Source: Pseudomonas brassicacearum (GTDB lineage: Bacteria > Pseudomonadota > Gammaproteobacteria > Pseudomonadales > Pseudomonadaceae). From it: 64,000 bases of DNA. This document shows positions 11,209 through 19,081 of the stretch, one piece after another. The DNA lies in contig NZ_CP045701.2 of assembly GCF_009601685.2 (NCBI RefSeq), positions 2,294,001 through 2,358,000 of the forward strand, read 5' to 3'. The number at the start of each line of letters is the position of its first letter. The first letter of the stretch is position 1. The position numbers were made by a program, and so were the translations under genes. Under the pieces are notes generated by a model, which ran no database searches, was not told where the DNA came from, and was given only the letters and a program-made list of their open reading frames with translations.

Positions 11209-12111
11209 ATGACCCTCAAGCAAATCCGTGCCTTCCTCGCCGTGGCCCAGAGCCTGAGCTTTGCCGTGGCCTGCGAGCGGCTGCACCTGTCCCAGTCGGC
11301 CCTGAGCCTGACCATCAAGGCCCTGGAAGAAGGCCTGGGCGGTCGTTTGTTCAGCCGCAATACCCGTAACGTGGCGCTGACGCCCGAAGGTGAGTCCCTG
11401 CTGCCGCTGGCCCGACGGCTGATTGCCGACTGGGACAACGCCGAGGACGAAATGCGCCAGCGCTTCACCTTGCAGCGCGGCCGCGTGACGTTGGCGGCGA
11501 TGCCGTCATTTGCCGGCAACCTGCTGCCGCCGATCCTCAAGACCTTCCGCGCCCGCTATCCGAATGTCAACGTAACGGTCAACGACGTGATCAACGAACA
11601 GGTGTTGGAAATGGTCCGTGATCGTCATGTCGAGCTGGGCGTGGCGTTCGAGCCGATGCAGGGTTCGTCATTGGCGTTCACGCCCTTGTATCTCGATCGC
11701 TTCGTCGCGGTGGTGCCGCTGGACTCACCGTTTGCCCAGCGCGACGAAATCCACTGGGAAACCCTGCTGGAGCAGCCCTTCATCACGCTGCAACGACCCT
11801 CCACGGTACGGGTGATGCTGGAAGAGCATTTGCAGGCCCGGGGGATGAAACTGCCTGTGGAGTTCGAGAGCCATCAGTTGGCGACCGTCGGACGGATGGT
11901 CGCCAGCGGGCTGGGGGTGAGTGCCGTGCCGGCGCTGTGCGTCGGGCAGATGCGTGAGCTGGGTGCCCGCTGCATCACCTTGAGCGATCCGGTGATCGAG
12001 CGAGCCATCGGGGTGCTGACCAAGCCGGGGCACGAACTGTCGGCGGCGGCGCAGGCGTTGTTCGATACGCTCAGGGATCAGGATATAGGCGCGCAGTTGA
12101 CACCGAAGTAA
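11209..12111 (+). CDS. LysR-family transcriptional regulator
   Basis: A 300-residue LysR protein with a helix-turn-helix in the first 60 residues (MTLKQIRAFLAVAQSLSF, then LSQSALSLTIKALEEGLG) and a periplasmic-binding-like effector domain from about residue 92. It is divergent from scoA-scoB-thiolase, so regulation of ketone-body use is likely but not shown. A repeat element rather than an obvious T-N11-A box fills the space before its start. Confidence 0.9.
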   Translation: MTLKQIRAFLAVAQSLSFAVACERLHLSQSALSLTIKALEEGLGGRLFSRNTRNVALTPEGESLLPLARRLIADWDNAEDEMRQRFTLQRGRVTLAAMPSFAGNLLPPILKTFRARYPNVNVTVNDVINEQVLEMVRDRHVELGVAFEPMQGSSLAFTPLYLDRFVAVVPLDSPFAQRDEIHWETLLEQPFITLQRPSTVRVMLEEHLQARGMKLPVEFESHQLATVGRMVASGLGVSAVPALCVGQMRELGARCITLSDPVIERAIGVLTKPGHELSAAAQALFDTLRDQDIGAQLTPK

Positions 12112-12139
12112 CCACGCTCCCACAGGGGTATGGCGTGGT
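12111..12139. terminator. Weak hairpin between convergent lysR and sirtuin genes
   Basis: ACCACGC and GCGTGGT can pair across a 15-nt loop. There is no T-tract. It is the only structure in the 29-base gap. Confidence 0.3.
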
Positions 12140-12140
12140 G

Positions 12141-12968
12141 TCAGATCAACAGTGGCAACAGTTGCTCACACGGCTCTTCAAGCTTGAGATCCAGCAGCTC
12201 ATCGGCCCGGGTCTTGCCCCGGTTGATCGCCAGCAGCGGCTTGCCTTGGTCCTTGATGGCCCGGCACAGGCGAAACGCCGAATACGCCATCAGCGACGAG
12301 CCCACCACCAGCAGGCCGTCCGCTTGCTCGACGGCTTGCATGGCGCGGGTCGCGGTGAGGGTGGCGACATTCTCGCCGAAAAACACCACGTCAGGTTTCA
12401 ACCGCTCGCCGCCGCAGTGAGGGCAGCGGGGCACCTGGAAGCGCGCCTCGAAGGCCGGGTCGAGCAGGGTGTCGCCATCGGGCGCCTGCACCGCATCGAC
12501 ACCGGCCAGGTAAGGGTTTTGCGCTTCCATCAACTGTTGAATCTGCTGTCGGTCGCTGCGCTGGCGGCAATCCAGGCACAGCACGCGATGCAGGCTGCCG
12601 TGCAGTTCGATCACGTCCTGGCTGCCGGCCAGGTCATGCAGCGTATCGACATTCTGGGTAATCAGGCCGCTGATGCGTTGCCGTGCCTGCAATTCGGCCA
12701 AGGCCTCGTGAGCCGCGTTCGGCCTGGCCTGCCGCACCCGCGGCCAGCCCAGCATCGCCCGCGCCCAGTAGCGCCGTCGTGCCTCGGCCTGGGCAAGGAA
12801 TTCCTGGTACATCATCGGCTGTCGACCCCGGCGCACACCGTCGCTGTCGCGGTAGTCGGGGATGCCCGAAGGGGTGCTGATGCCGGCACCGGTGAGCACC
12901 AGGAAATGGCGCCCGGCCATGTGCGCCTGTAACTGATCGATGGGTGCTTGATGAAAGTCTTCTGGCAT
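12141..12968 (-). CDS. SIR2-family NAD-dependent protein deacylase
   Basis: A sirtuin of 275 residues that removes acetyl (or other acyl) groups from lysine using NAD. Seen motifs are GAGISTPSGIPDYR (27-40), TQNVDTLH (104-111), catalytic H123 in ELHG, and a zinc site of two CxxC pairs (C131/C134 and C182/C185). I took the ATG at 12968 because the sirtuin fold begins soon after. The frame is open upstream but without recognisable sequence, and the ribosome-binding site is weak. It is divergent from the stress cluster that starts at 13162. It resembles the longer class II-type bacterial sirtuins more than short CobB. Confidence 0.87.
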   Translation of the reverse strand: MPEDFHQAPIDQLQAHMAGRHFLVLTGAGISTPSGIPDYRDSDGVRRGRQPMMYQEFLAQAEARRRYWARAMLGWPRVRQARPNAAHEALAELQARQRISGLITQNVDTLHDLAGSQDVIELHGSLHRVLCLDCRQRSDRQQIQQLMEAQNPYLAGVDAVQAPDGDTLLDPAFEARFQVPRCPHCGGERLKPDVVFFGENVATLTATRAMQAVEQADGLLVVGSSLMAYSAFRLCRAIKDQGKPLLAINRGKTRADELLDLKLEEPCEQLLPLLI

Positions 12969-13161
12969 ATGAAGGGCCGCGTTGGTCTGGGAGCTGTTGA
13001 GGTTAGCACTGCGATTGGGCAGGGAAATTCCTGTGGCGCCTTTCGTCGCCCTGGCCTCTGTTTTCTTCAAACTTCCCCTGTGCCGCGATATCCACCTTAT
13101 GTGCGGTATATCAGAACCGTCGTGCTGCGCGGCAGTAGCGACCACGGCTAAGGAGAAGGAA

Positions 13162-13671
13162 ATGGCAACGCCTGAAGAGAACCTGTTGGATTGGCTCAAC
13201 GACGCCCATGCCATGGAACAGCAAGCGGAAAAAATGCTCAAGGCCCAGGCCGAACGTCTTGAGCATTACCCGGCGCTCAAGACCCGGATCGAACAGCACC
13301 TCGAGGAGACGCTCGGGCAGCAGAAACTGGTGGAGCAATGCATTCAGCGCCTGGGCGGCAGTACGTCGACGCTCAAGGACCTGGCCGGCAAACTCATGGC
13401 CTTCGGTCAGGCGGTGGGCGGCATGACGATGAGCGATGAGGTGGTCAAGGGCGCCATGAGCGGCTATGTGTTCGAGAACCTCGAGATCGCCTCCTACACC
13501 GTATTGATCGAGGCCGCGAAAGTGGCGGGCGATGTGGAGACACAACGGGCTTGCGAACAGATCCTGCCACAGGAAATCGCCATGGCCGACTGGTTGCGCG
13601 AGCACCTGCCACAGATCACCCAGGCATTCCTGGAGCGTTCGGCCAGCCCGGATACCGAAGCCAAGCGCTGA
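13162..13671 (+). CDS. DUF892 (YciE/YciF-like) ferritin-like protein
   Basis: A 169-residue, almost fully helical protein of the DUF892 family, a ferritin-like four-helix fold linked to stress responses. Conserved-type acidic and histidine positions occur in DWLNDAHAMEQQAEKML and FENLEIASYTVLIEAA. The start is set by a strong AAGGAGAAGG site just before the ATG; a longer open frame upstream is not used. It is the first gene of a run of small stress-type genes, with the next start 63 bases after its stop. The biochemical activity of the family is not well known. Confidence 0.85.
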   Translation: MATPEENLLDWLNDAHAMEQQAEKMLKAQAERLEHYPALKTRIEQHLEETLGQQKLVEQCIQRLGGSTSTLKDLAGKLMAFGQAVGGMTMSDEVVKGAMSGYVFENLEIASYTVLIEAAKVAGDVETQRACEQILPQEIAMADWLREHLPQITQAFLERSASPDTEAKR

Positions 13672-13734
13672 GCAGTAAAGAGCGGCCGGCGCGGTGTTGC
13701 GCTCGCTCCTGAATCTGCCGAGAAGAGGAAACGT

Positions 13735-14007
13735 ATGAAACAGACCACAGGTGAAGTACGGGCCATCAATCGACAGAGCGCAATGGTGGGCGTGTACGTG
13801 GCGCGGGAGGATCGCCATACGGTGCTTGAGCTGAGCTCAGCCAATGACATCGATATTGGTGACATCCTGGAGTGGGACAGCGGCACGGCCTTGGGCAGTC
13901 AGTCCTATCACAACCTGACCAAGGGCTGGACCGCCGATGTGTATGTGGCAAACCACGGTGTGGCGGCGGCGAACCTTGAGGTCCAATTGCTTGTGGGCTC
14001 TTCCTGA
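13735..14007 (+). CDS. Unknown 90-aa protein in stress cluster
   Basis: A soluble, probably mostly beta-strand small protein of 90 residues, starting MKQTTGEVRAINRQSAMVG and preceded by GAAGAGGAAACG. Its start (a short lead, then alternating hydrophobic strands with GDILEWDSG) suggests a small barrel, but I do not recognise a named family. It lies between the DUF892 and metallothionein genes with short gaps (63 and 35 bases), so it is probably co-transcribed with them. Confidence 0.75.
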   Translation: MKQTTGEVRAINRQSAMVGVYVAREDRHTVLELSSANDIDIGDILEWDSGTALGSQSYHNLTKGWTADVYVANHGVAAANLEVQLLVGSS

Positions 14008-14042
14008 CGGCGCCTTCGATCCATAACCTCGGGAGAAAGAAC

Positions 14043-14291
14043 ATGAGCAAATTAAAGTGCGGTTGCCCCGATTGCCAATGCGAGGTGGATCCGCACCGGA
14101 TGTTCAACCACGACGGCGAAGCTTATTGCAGCCAGGCTTGCGCTGAACAACATCCCAACGGTGAACCCTGTCCGGCCTCCGACTGCCATTGCGAACGCAG
14201 TGGCAAGATAGGTGATCGCAATATCACCGATAGCCAACTGGACGACGCGCTGGAGGAAACGTTTGCGGCCAGCGATCCGATTTCACCCTGA
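14043..14291 (+). CDS. bmtA: Bacterial metallothionein with C-terminal tail
   Basis: An 82-residue cysteine-rich protein. Cysteines cluster as CGCPDCQC near the N-terminus, then YCSQAC, then CPASDCHC, with His residues (FNHDG, EQHP) in the metal site. This is the SmtA/BmtA zinc-finger metallothionein layout, which binds Zn or Cd. After the last Cys a tail of about 30 residues (GKIGDRNITDSQLDDALEET and onward) has no Cys and looks disordered, as described for Pseudomonas fluorescens metallothioneins. It is preceded by GGGAGAAAG at a good distance. It ends the DUF892/unknown/metallothionein run. Confidence 0.92.
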   Translation: MSKLKCGCPDCQCEVDPHRMFNHDGEAYCSQACAEQHPNGEPCPASDCHCERSGKIGDRNITDSQLDDALEETFAASDPISP

Positions 14292-14720
14292 GCATTCTTG
14301 AATCCGGGTATCGGCGACAGGGTATCCGGACGCCGCAAGCCGGTCAGTGCGGTGGTGCAGGACAACACCGGCAGCCCGCGAGTTTTGGCTTCCTGGAACG
14401 GCGCGTGGCCAGGGTGGCGAGACCGGTGCAAAGGGGCGCTGGCGTCACTTGGTCTTTGGCGGACAGCGTGGAAAGACACGCACTGTTTTTCCCATAGGCC
14501 CCAGAGGATTTTCACGGGATGAAGTTCGGTGTTCAGGGCGGCTAATAGTCACTGCCTTTTAATAGCTTGATGCAATAAAGAACATGGTTGCGGCCATATA
14601 AATTGAGCATTGACCATTCGTCGCCGGTTACAGCGTTTCCTTAAAACCTTGGCGGCGTCATGTTTTCCGAATAAGACGAGTCAGCAAGGCTCGTTGATAT
14701 CAACTAACGAGGTGAATGAA
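14292..14720. other. 429-nt gap with no supported gene
   Basis: Short open frames exist on both strands (for example 14298-14522 and 14347-14562) but none has a good ribosome-binding site or recognisable sequence. The right part (about 14540-14720) is AT-richer than its surroundings and probably contains the promoter of the KGG gene; I could not place a confident -35/-10 pair. GAGGTG at 14710-14715 is the ribosome-binding site. Confidence 0.5.
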
Positions 14721-15098
14721 ATGGCTAACACAGGTAATAACAACCCTGGCAATTTCGCTAACGATCGTGAGAAGGCATCGGAAGCCGGGAAAAAAGGCGG
14801 CCAAGCATCGGGGGGCAACTTCGCCAATAATCCCGAGCGCGCCTCCGAGGCTGGACGCAAGGGTGGCCAGGCATCGGGCGGCAATTTCGCCAACGACCCG
14901 GAACGTGCCGCAGAGGCCGGCCGCAAAGGCGGGCAAGCCTCGGGTGGTAACTTTGCCAATGACCCTGAGCGAGCCTCCGAGGCTGGACGCAAAGGTGGCC
15001 AGGCTTCGGGCGGCAACTTTGCCAACGACCGGGAAAAAGCCTCCGAGGCTGGTAGGAAAGGAGGCGAAAACAGTCACGGTGGCGGGCGTAATTCCTAA
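14721..15098 (+). CDS. KGG-repeat general stress protein
   Basis: A 125-residue, very hydrophilic protein made of five 22-residue repeats (residues 11-120) of the form NFANDPERASEAGRKGGQAS plus GG. This is the KGG-repeat family (B. subtilis GsiB and fungal Con-10 relatives) of hydrophilin-like stress proteins. The repeats are also tandem at the DNA level (66-bp unit, 14751-15080). The ATG is preceded by GAGGTG; an upstream extension of 37 codons lacks repeat character. The location before Mn-catalase fits a desiccation/starvation set. Confidence 0.92.
   Translation: MANTGNNNPGNFANDREKASEAGKKGGQASGGNFANNPERASEAGRKGGQASGGNFANDPERAAEAGRKGGQASGGNFANDPERASEAGRKGGQASGGNFANDREKASEAGRKGGENSHGGGRNS
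14751..15080 (+). repeat. 66-bp tandem repeat, five units, inside the KGG gene
   Basis: Five in-frame 66-bp units encode the KGG repeats. Units 2 to 4 are the most alike at the protein level (three substitutions between them), while units 1 and 5 carry the variant DREKAS. The nucleotide sequence differs mainly at third positions, so the array is old enough to have drifted but could still gain or lose units in frame. Confidence 0.9.
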
Positions 15099-15159
15099 TG
15101 TCCCGTGGTCTTGCAGGTCCTGTGCCGATGGCATGGGGCCTGTCCCGGCCTATATATTG

Positions 15160-15186
15160 GAAGTCGGGCGTTTCATGCCCGACTTC
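15160..15186. terminator. Hairpin after the KGG gene
   Basis: The stem GAAGTCGGGC/GCCCGACTTC (10 bp) has a 7-nt loop, 62 bases after the stop. It is followed by a poor T-tract, so a factor-independent terminator is probable rather than certain. Confidence 0.55.
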
Positions 15187-15360
15187 GCTACGATATTTGC
15201 TGTTTAAGATGATGGATAAGTGCGTCTCAGCTCGCAGTTAACCACTTGTCTTTTTGTCTTGAAGAAAAACTAAATTTTATTCGTTCAACTTCTTCAGAGT
15301 TTTATGAGTCTGCCGTCGGCAGTGTTCTCATGAGGTATGTCCTGAGCGAGGAGTTTAATC

Positions 15361-16242
15361 ATGTTTCTACATAACAAACGATTGCAGTACACCGTGCGCG
15401 TCGCTGAGCCAAATCCCGGACTTGCCAATCTGTTGCTCGAACAGTTCGGTGGGGCCCAGGGCGAACTGGCCGCGGCGTCGCGTTATTTCACCCAGGCCTT
15501 GTCCGAGGACGACCCGGGTCGCAAGGATTTGCTGATGGACATCGCTACCGAAGAGCTCAGCCATCTGGAAGTGATCGGCTCGATCATCGTGATGCTGAAC
15601 AAGGGCGCCAAGGGCAAGATGGCCGAAGGCGTGGAAAAGGAGGGCCAACTGTACCGGGACATCAATGGTGCCGGTAATGACTCTCACATCACCAGCCTGC
15701 TGTACGGGGCCGGTTCGCCATTGACCAACTCCGCCGGGGTGCCATGGACTGCCGCTTACGTGGACACTATCGGCGAGCCGACAGCGGACATGCGTTCCAA
15801 CATTGCGGCCGAGGCGCGTGCGAAAATCGTCTACGAACGGCTGATGAATGTCACCGACGATCCTGGCGTAAAGGAGGCCCTGGGCTTTCTGATGACACGT
15901 GAAATCGCGCATCAGATGTCGTTCGAAAAAGCCCTGCATGCCATCCAGCCCAACTTCCCGCAAGGCAAACTGCCAGGCATGCCGGAGTTCACCAACGTGT
16001 ACTTCAACATGTCCCAAGGTGAACCTGGCGTGCGCGGCCCATGGAACCAGGGCGATGATTGGGAGTTCGTCGAGAACCCGACGCCGGCGGTCGACGGTGG
16101 CGATGGCCTGGCCAGCGTGCAGTTGAGTGAAAAGGACGAGGCACTGTTGATGGACATGAAGGCACGGACGATGTCCGACCCTGAAAGTAACCCCACCACA
16201 GGCGCCGACTTGGGTTCGGGGATGCAAGGTGACAAACTGTAG
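15361..16242 (+). CDS. Manganese (non-haem) catalase
   Basis: A di-manganese catalase of 293 residues that dismutates hydrogen peroxide. The metal ligands align with the family: E35 (GAQGELAAA), E65 and H68 (EELSHLE), E151 (AAEARAKI) and H184 (REIAHQMSF). The ferritin-like core is followed by the usual C-terminal extension that wraps the neighbouring subunit. The ribosome-binding site GAGGAG lies before the ATG. It sits between the KGG and ZIP genes and probably has its own promoter in the 262-base gap upstream. KatN is the enterobacterial name for this family. Confidence 0.94.
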   Translation: MFLHNKRLQYTVRVAEPNPGLANLLLEQFGGAQGELAAASRYFTQALSEDDPGRKDLLMDIATEELSHLEVIGSIIVMLNKGAKGKMAEGVEKEGQLYRDINGAGNDSHITSLLYGAGSPLTNSAGVPWTAAYVDTIGEPTADMRSNIAAEARAKIVYERLMNVTDDPGVKEALGFLMTREIAHQMSFEKALHAIQPNFPQGKLPGMPEFTNVYFNMSQGEPGVRGPWNQGDDWEFVENPTPAVDGGDGLASVQLSEKDEALLMDMKARTMSDPESNPTTGADLGSGMQGDKL

Positions 16243-16248
16243 ACAAAT

Positions 16249-16314
16249 GGCGAGGGAGGCGACTCCCTCGCCTGATATTCCGATTGATCGTTGCGGCCAT
16301 TGCCGCAACGATCA
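16249..16314 (+). terminator. Two consecutive hairpins after Mn-catalase
   Basis: The first stem is GGCGAGGGAG/CTCCCTCGCC (16249-16272, loop GCGA), related to repeat family C. The second is a perfect 13-bp stem TGATCGTTGCGGC and its complement (16285-16314, loop CATT). Neither has a clear T-tract. They separate the catalase from the ZIP transporter gene, 34 bases before its start. Confidence 0.55.
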
Positions 16315-16348
16315 GCCATGCCAAGGTCAAGACCAGTAAGGACATTCG

Positions 16349-17278
16349 ATGGACCAGCCCACCTCCCGGATTCGCTCCCCTTGGCGCACCTGGCTCAACC
16401 CCGTGCAAGACAACCTTTTGTTGGGGCTGACGTTCTGGCTCGGGCTGGCGTTGGTGGCCACATTGCTGCTCTACAGTGGTTACAACGCCCTGGTCGGCGC
16501 TGACCGACAGAACCTGGGCTACGCGGTGTTGGGCGGTACCTCGGGCTTTGCCGCCACCGCCCTGGGTGCGTTGATGGCGGTGGTGCTGCGGGATATCTCT
16601 TCGCGTACCCAAGACATCATGCTGGGGTTCGCCGCCGGCATGATGCTCGCCGCCAGCTCGTTCTCATTGATCCTGCCGGGCATCGAAGCGGCACAAATCA
16701 TCTGTGGCAACCAGTTGCTGGCGGCGTTTGTCGTCGTCGTTGGCCTGGGCCTGGGCGTGGCCCTGATGATCGGCCTGGACCGTTTTGTACCACACGAACA
16801 CGAGCTTAGCGGCCGGCGTGGCCCCCAGGTCGAGCGCATCAATCGTGTCTGGCTGTTCGTGCTTGCCATCACCTTGCACAACTTGCCGGAGGGCATGGCC
16901 ATCGGCGTCAGTTTTGCTGGCGGCGACTTCAAGGTCGGCCTGCCCCTGACTACCGCCATCGCCATCCAGGACATCCCCGAAGGCCTGGCCATTGCCATGG
17001 CGCTGCGGGTCACCGGTATCAGCACCTTGCGTGCCGCGCTCATCGCGGTCGGTTCGGGGTTGATGGAGCCTCTGGGCGCGGTGATCGGCCTGGGCATGTC
17101 CTCGGGCGTCGCCGTCGCGTACCCCATCAGCCTGGGGCTGGCGGCGGGAGCGATGATCTTCGTGGTGTCCCACGAGGTGATCCCCGAGACCCATCGCAAT
17201 GGTCATGAAACCCCGGCGACCCTGGGATTGATGATGGGGTTTGCGGTGATGATGTTTCTCGACACGGCGTTGGGCTGA
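16349..17278 (+). CDS. ZIP-family divalent metal transporter
   Basis: An inner-membrane transporter of 309 residues with about eight hydrophobic segments. The two paired metal-site helices are plain: HNLPEGMAIGVSFAGG (about 179-194) and QDIPEGLAIAMALR (about 207-220), with SHEVIPETH further on. A His-rich loop (PHEHELSG) precedes the first. It imports Zn or related ions and resembles the GufA-like subfamily. AAGGA lies just before the ATG. Its place beside a metallothionein and a manganese enzyme suggests a metal-handling role, by inference. Confidence 0.9.
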   Translation: MDQPTSRIRSPWRTWLNPVQDNLLLGLTFWLGLALVATLLLYSGYNALVGADRQNLGYAVLGGTSGFAATALGALMAVVLRDISSRTQDIMLGFAAGMMLAASSFSLILPGIEAAQIICGNQLLAAFVVVVGLGLGVALMIGLDRFVPHEHELSGRRGPQVERINRVWLFVLAITLHNLPEGMAIGVSFAGGDFKVGLPLTTAIAIQDIPEGLAIAMALRVTGISTLRAALIAVGSGLMEPLGAVIGLGMSSGVAVAYPISLGLAAGAMIFVVSHEVIPETHRNGHETPATLGLMMGFAVMMFLDTALG

Positions 17279-17320
17279 AGGCCTGCCAAATATCTGTTGG
17301 ATTAGATCCAGTGGGTGTTC

Positions 17321-17410
17321 CTGTGGGAGCGAGCTTGCTCGCGATAACGATGGATCAGTTGATATCAATATTGCTGACCCGCCGCAATCGCGAGCAAGCT
17401 CGCTCCCACA
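17321..17410. repeat. Family B REP-like inverted repeat
   Basis: The left arm CTGTGGGAGCGAGCTTGCTC continues GCGAT. The right arm ATCGCGAGCAAGCTCGCTCC continues CACA. About 40 nt separate the arms. The element fills most of the gap between the ZIP and lipoprotein genes. Confidence 0.85.
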
Positions 17411-17493
17411 TTGGTTTGGTGTTTAGCAAGGCCCCCGTAACCCTCGACCTATACTCAACTCCGTGGATGACATGAATCCGGGGTGGCGCGACT

Positions 17494-18513
17494 GTGCTGC
17501 GTTTGCTGATGTTGGCCGTTATGCTCGTTCTGGCGGGGTGCGCCACGTCACAGCGCGGCCAACAGGCGGCCACGGTGACGATTGACCAGGCCACTTGGCG
17601 ACAGGTGGACCAGCAGATCATCGCCGCCTCGAAAAGCGCTATCGAACAGACCGGGCTCTACGCCCGCGGGTCAATGGAACATTGGCGCCTGTTGATCTAT
17701 GAGCGCACCGAGGCTGAGTTCATCCCCTGGTTCAGCAGCTATTGGACCCAGGAGTGGCTGGCGGTGAAAGTCAGTTGGTACGCCGCCAGCGCCGAGGGCG
17801 AGGCGGACTCCGCGGCCAGGCGCCTGGCGGTCTACCTGCAAGAGCAATATCGCGAACAGGTGCTGGAGCCGGTGGCTGTGGAAATTGATCCCGAGGCGAT
17901 CAGGGCCACCGCGACGAATTACTACATACGCCAGCTCAATCAACAGGTCCAAGTCGTTGCCCAGCGGCATCGAATCCCGAACGAACTGATGAACAGGCGC
18001 CTGCACGGCATTCCTGCCATCAACCTGGGGCCGCCGGCGGCGCGTAACGCGTCATTGTACGAGATGATTCATACCGAGCCGCTGAACACACTGCCGGCTT
18101 ATGCGGCCCTGATCGATCACGTCAACAAGGCGGCTACCACAGGTGCCGGGCCATCGGAGGCGGTGATCGCAACAGTGGCGCAACGCACCAGTGAAAAAAT
18201 CGAGGCGCAATTTGCCACGCGTGGGGCGACCAGCGCGGCGGCGGCGGTGGCTGGAAAGGCGGCCGGCGCGTTGATTTCGGTGGGTGTGGCGGGTATTCGC
18301 GCGATCATCCACGAGGGCGAGCGGCCGGAAATGGAGGCGCAGATCCGCAAAAGCCTGAGCACCGCGTTCGATGAGGCGTGGTCCAAGTCGCTCAAGGATC
18401 CCCTCAGCGGGGTGATGGCGCCGGTGTACTACCTGGACGAGGAAATAGTAGGCAACCTGGTGGAGGCGGACCTGGCCAATCGAGCGGTGACATTGCCGGA
18501 GATCAAGCCGTGA
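17494..18513 (+). CDS. Putative lipoprotein of unknown function
   Basis: A 339-residue protein with a lipoprotein signal: hydrophobic stretch, then LAGC with the lipidated Cys at position 16. The start is GTG, preceded by GGGGTGG. The mature part is largely helical, with an Ala/Gly-rich hydrophobic region at about 245-275 (TSAAAAVAGKAAGALISVGV) that could be a membrane-associated helix. I do not recognise a named domain. It is transcribed in the same direction as the ZIP gene but separated by a repeat. Confidence 0.82.
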   Translation: MLRLLMLAVMLVLAGCATSQRGQQAATVTIDQATWRQVDQQIIAASKSAIEQTGLYARGSMEHWRLLIYERTEAEFIPWFSSYWTQEWLAVKVSWYAASAEGEADSAARRLAVYLQEQYREQVLEPVAVEIDPEAIRATATNYYIRQLNQQVQVVAQRHRIPNELMNRRLHGIPAINLGPPAARNASLYEMIHTEPLNTLPAYAALIDHVNKAATTGAGPSEAVIATVAQRTSEKIEAQFATRGATSAAAAVAGKAAGALISVGVAGIRAIIHEGERPEMEAQIRKSLSTAFDEAWSKSLKDPLSGVMAPVYYLDEEIVGNLVEADLANRAVTLPEIKP

Positions 18514-18521
18514 CGGCTGGC

Positions 18522-18716
18522 TCATTCTGACCCGAGGGTGACACGACAACCCTTGCGATGGCGGATCTGTTCGTCCGACGGGCGTTCCTTGATGAACTCG
18601 AAGCGCGGCTCGCCTTCGCTGTAGATCACCAGCCAGCCCCATTCCAGCTCGCTTTCATCCTGTCCGGGCTTGGGCGGCGAGGCCCACCAGGGTTCTTTTT
18701 GCATGATCTGACGCAT
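18522..18716 (-). CDS. Small acidic/aromatic unknown protein
   Basis: A 64-residue protein starting MRQIMQKEPWWASPPKPG, with an AGGAG site 6-7 bases before the ATG. It has several Trp residues and no membrane segment. No family is recognised. The gene is convergent with the lipoprotein gene, 8 bases apart. The good ribosome-binding site and the non-repetitive, non-shadow character support it. Confidence 0.65.
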   Translation of the reverse strand: MRQIMQKEPWWASPPKPGQDESELEWGWLVIYSEGEPRFEFIKERPSDEQIRHRKGCRVTLGSE

Positions 18717-19081
18717 CGTCTACTCCTGCCGATTGATCCTTTGAACTATAGACCGCTCGATTTGATGACAAGCGCCCATGAAAACGCCTGCATCCATTGC
18801 GTCGTACCCGGCTTTTGTGGCGAGGGAGCTTGCTCCCGCTGGGCTGCGTTGTAGGAGCTGTCGAGTGTAACGAGGCTGCGATCTTGTCCCAGGCAATTGA
18901 GTCGAGAGCGAAAGATCAAGATCAAAAGATCGCAGCCTTCGGCAGCTCCTACCACAGCCCAGCGGGAGCACGCTCCCTCGCCACGTTTTTTCCTGGCAAC
19001 TCAGTGTGCTCTGACCCCGCCCACCAGCGTCTAGCGTCTGTATCCCCGCACTCGAACGGGGAATGACTGGACCCCGCGCAT
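18717..19081. other. 365-nt gap: promoter region plus composite repeat
   Basis: About half is the nested repeat at 18817-18984. The sequence 18717-18816 should hold the promoter of the leftward small gene, and 18985-19081 that of glutaminase. No gene is supported here. Confidence 0.6.
18817..18984. repeat. Composite repeat: family A element nested in family C arms
   Basis: The outer arms 18817-18846 and 18955-18984 are 30 nt each and complementary at 29 positions (GTGGCGAGGGAGC type). Inside lies a complete family A element, 18851-18952. Its left arm is the GTCGAGTGTAACGAGG type and its right arm, read on the minus strand, the GCCGAAGGC type. The same nested layout occurs at 38107-38263. Confidence 0.9.

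Noticed and set aside
14298..14562. Overlapping short frames after the metallothionein gene
   Set aside because: Trp/Arg-rich, no ribosome-binding site, competing frames on both strands.
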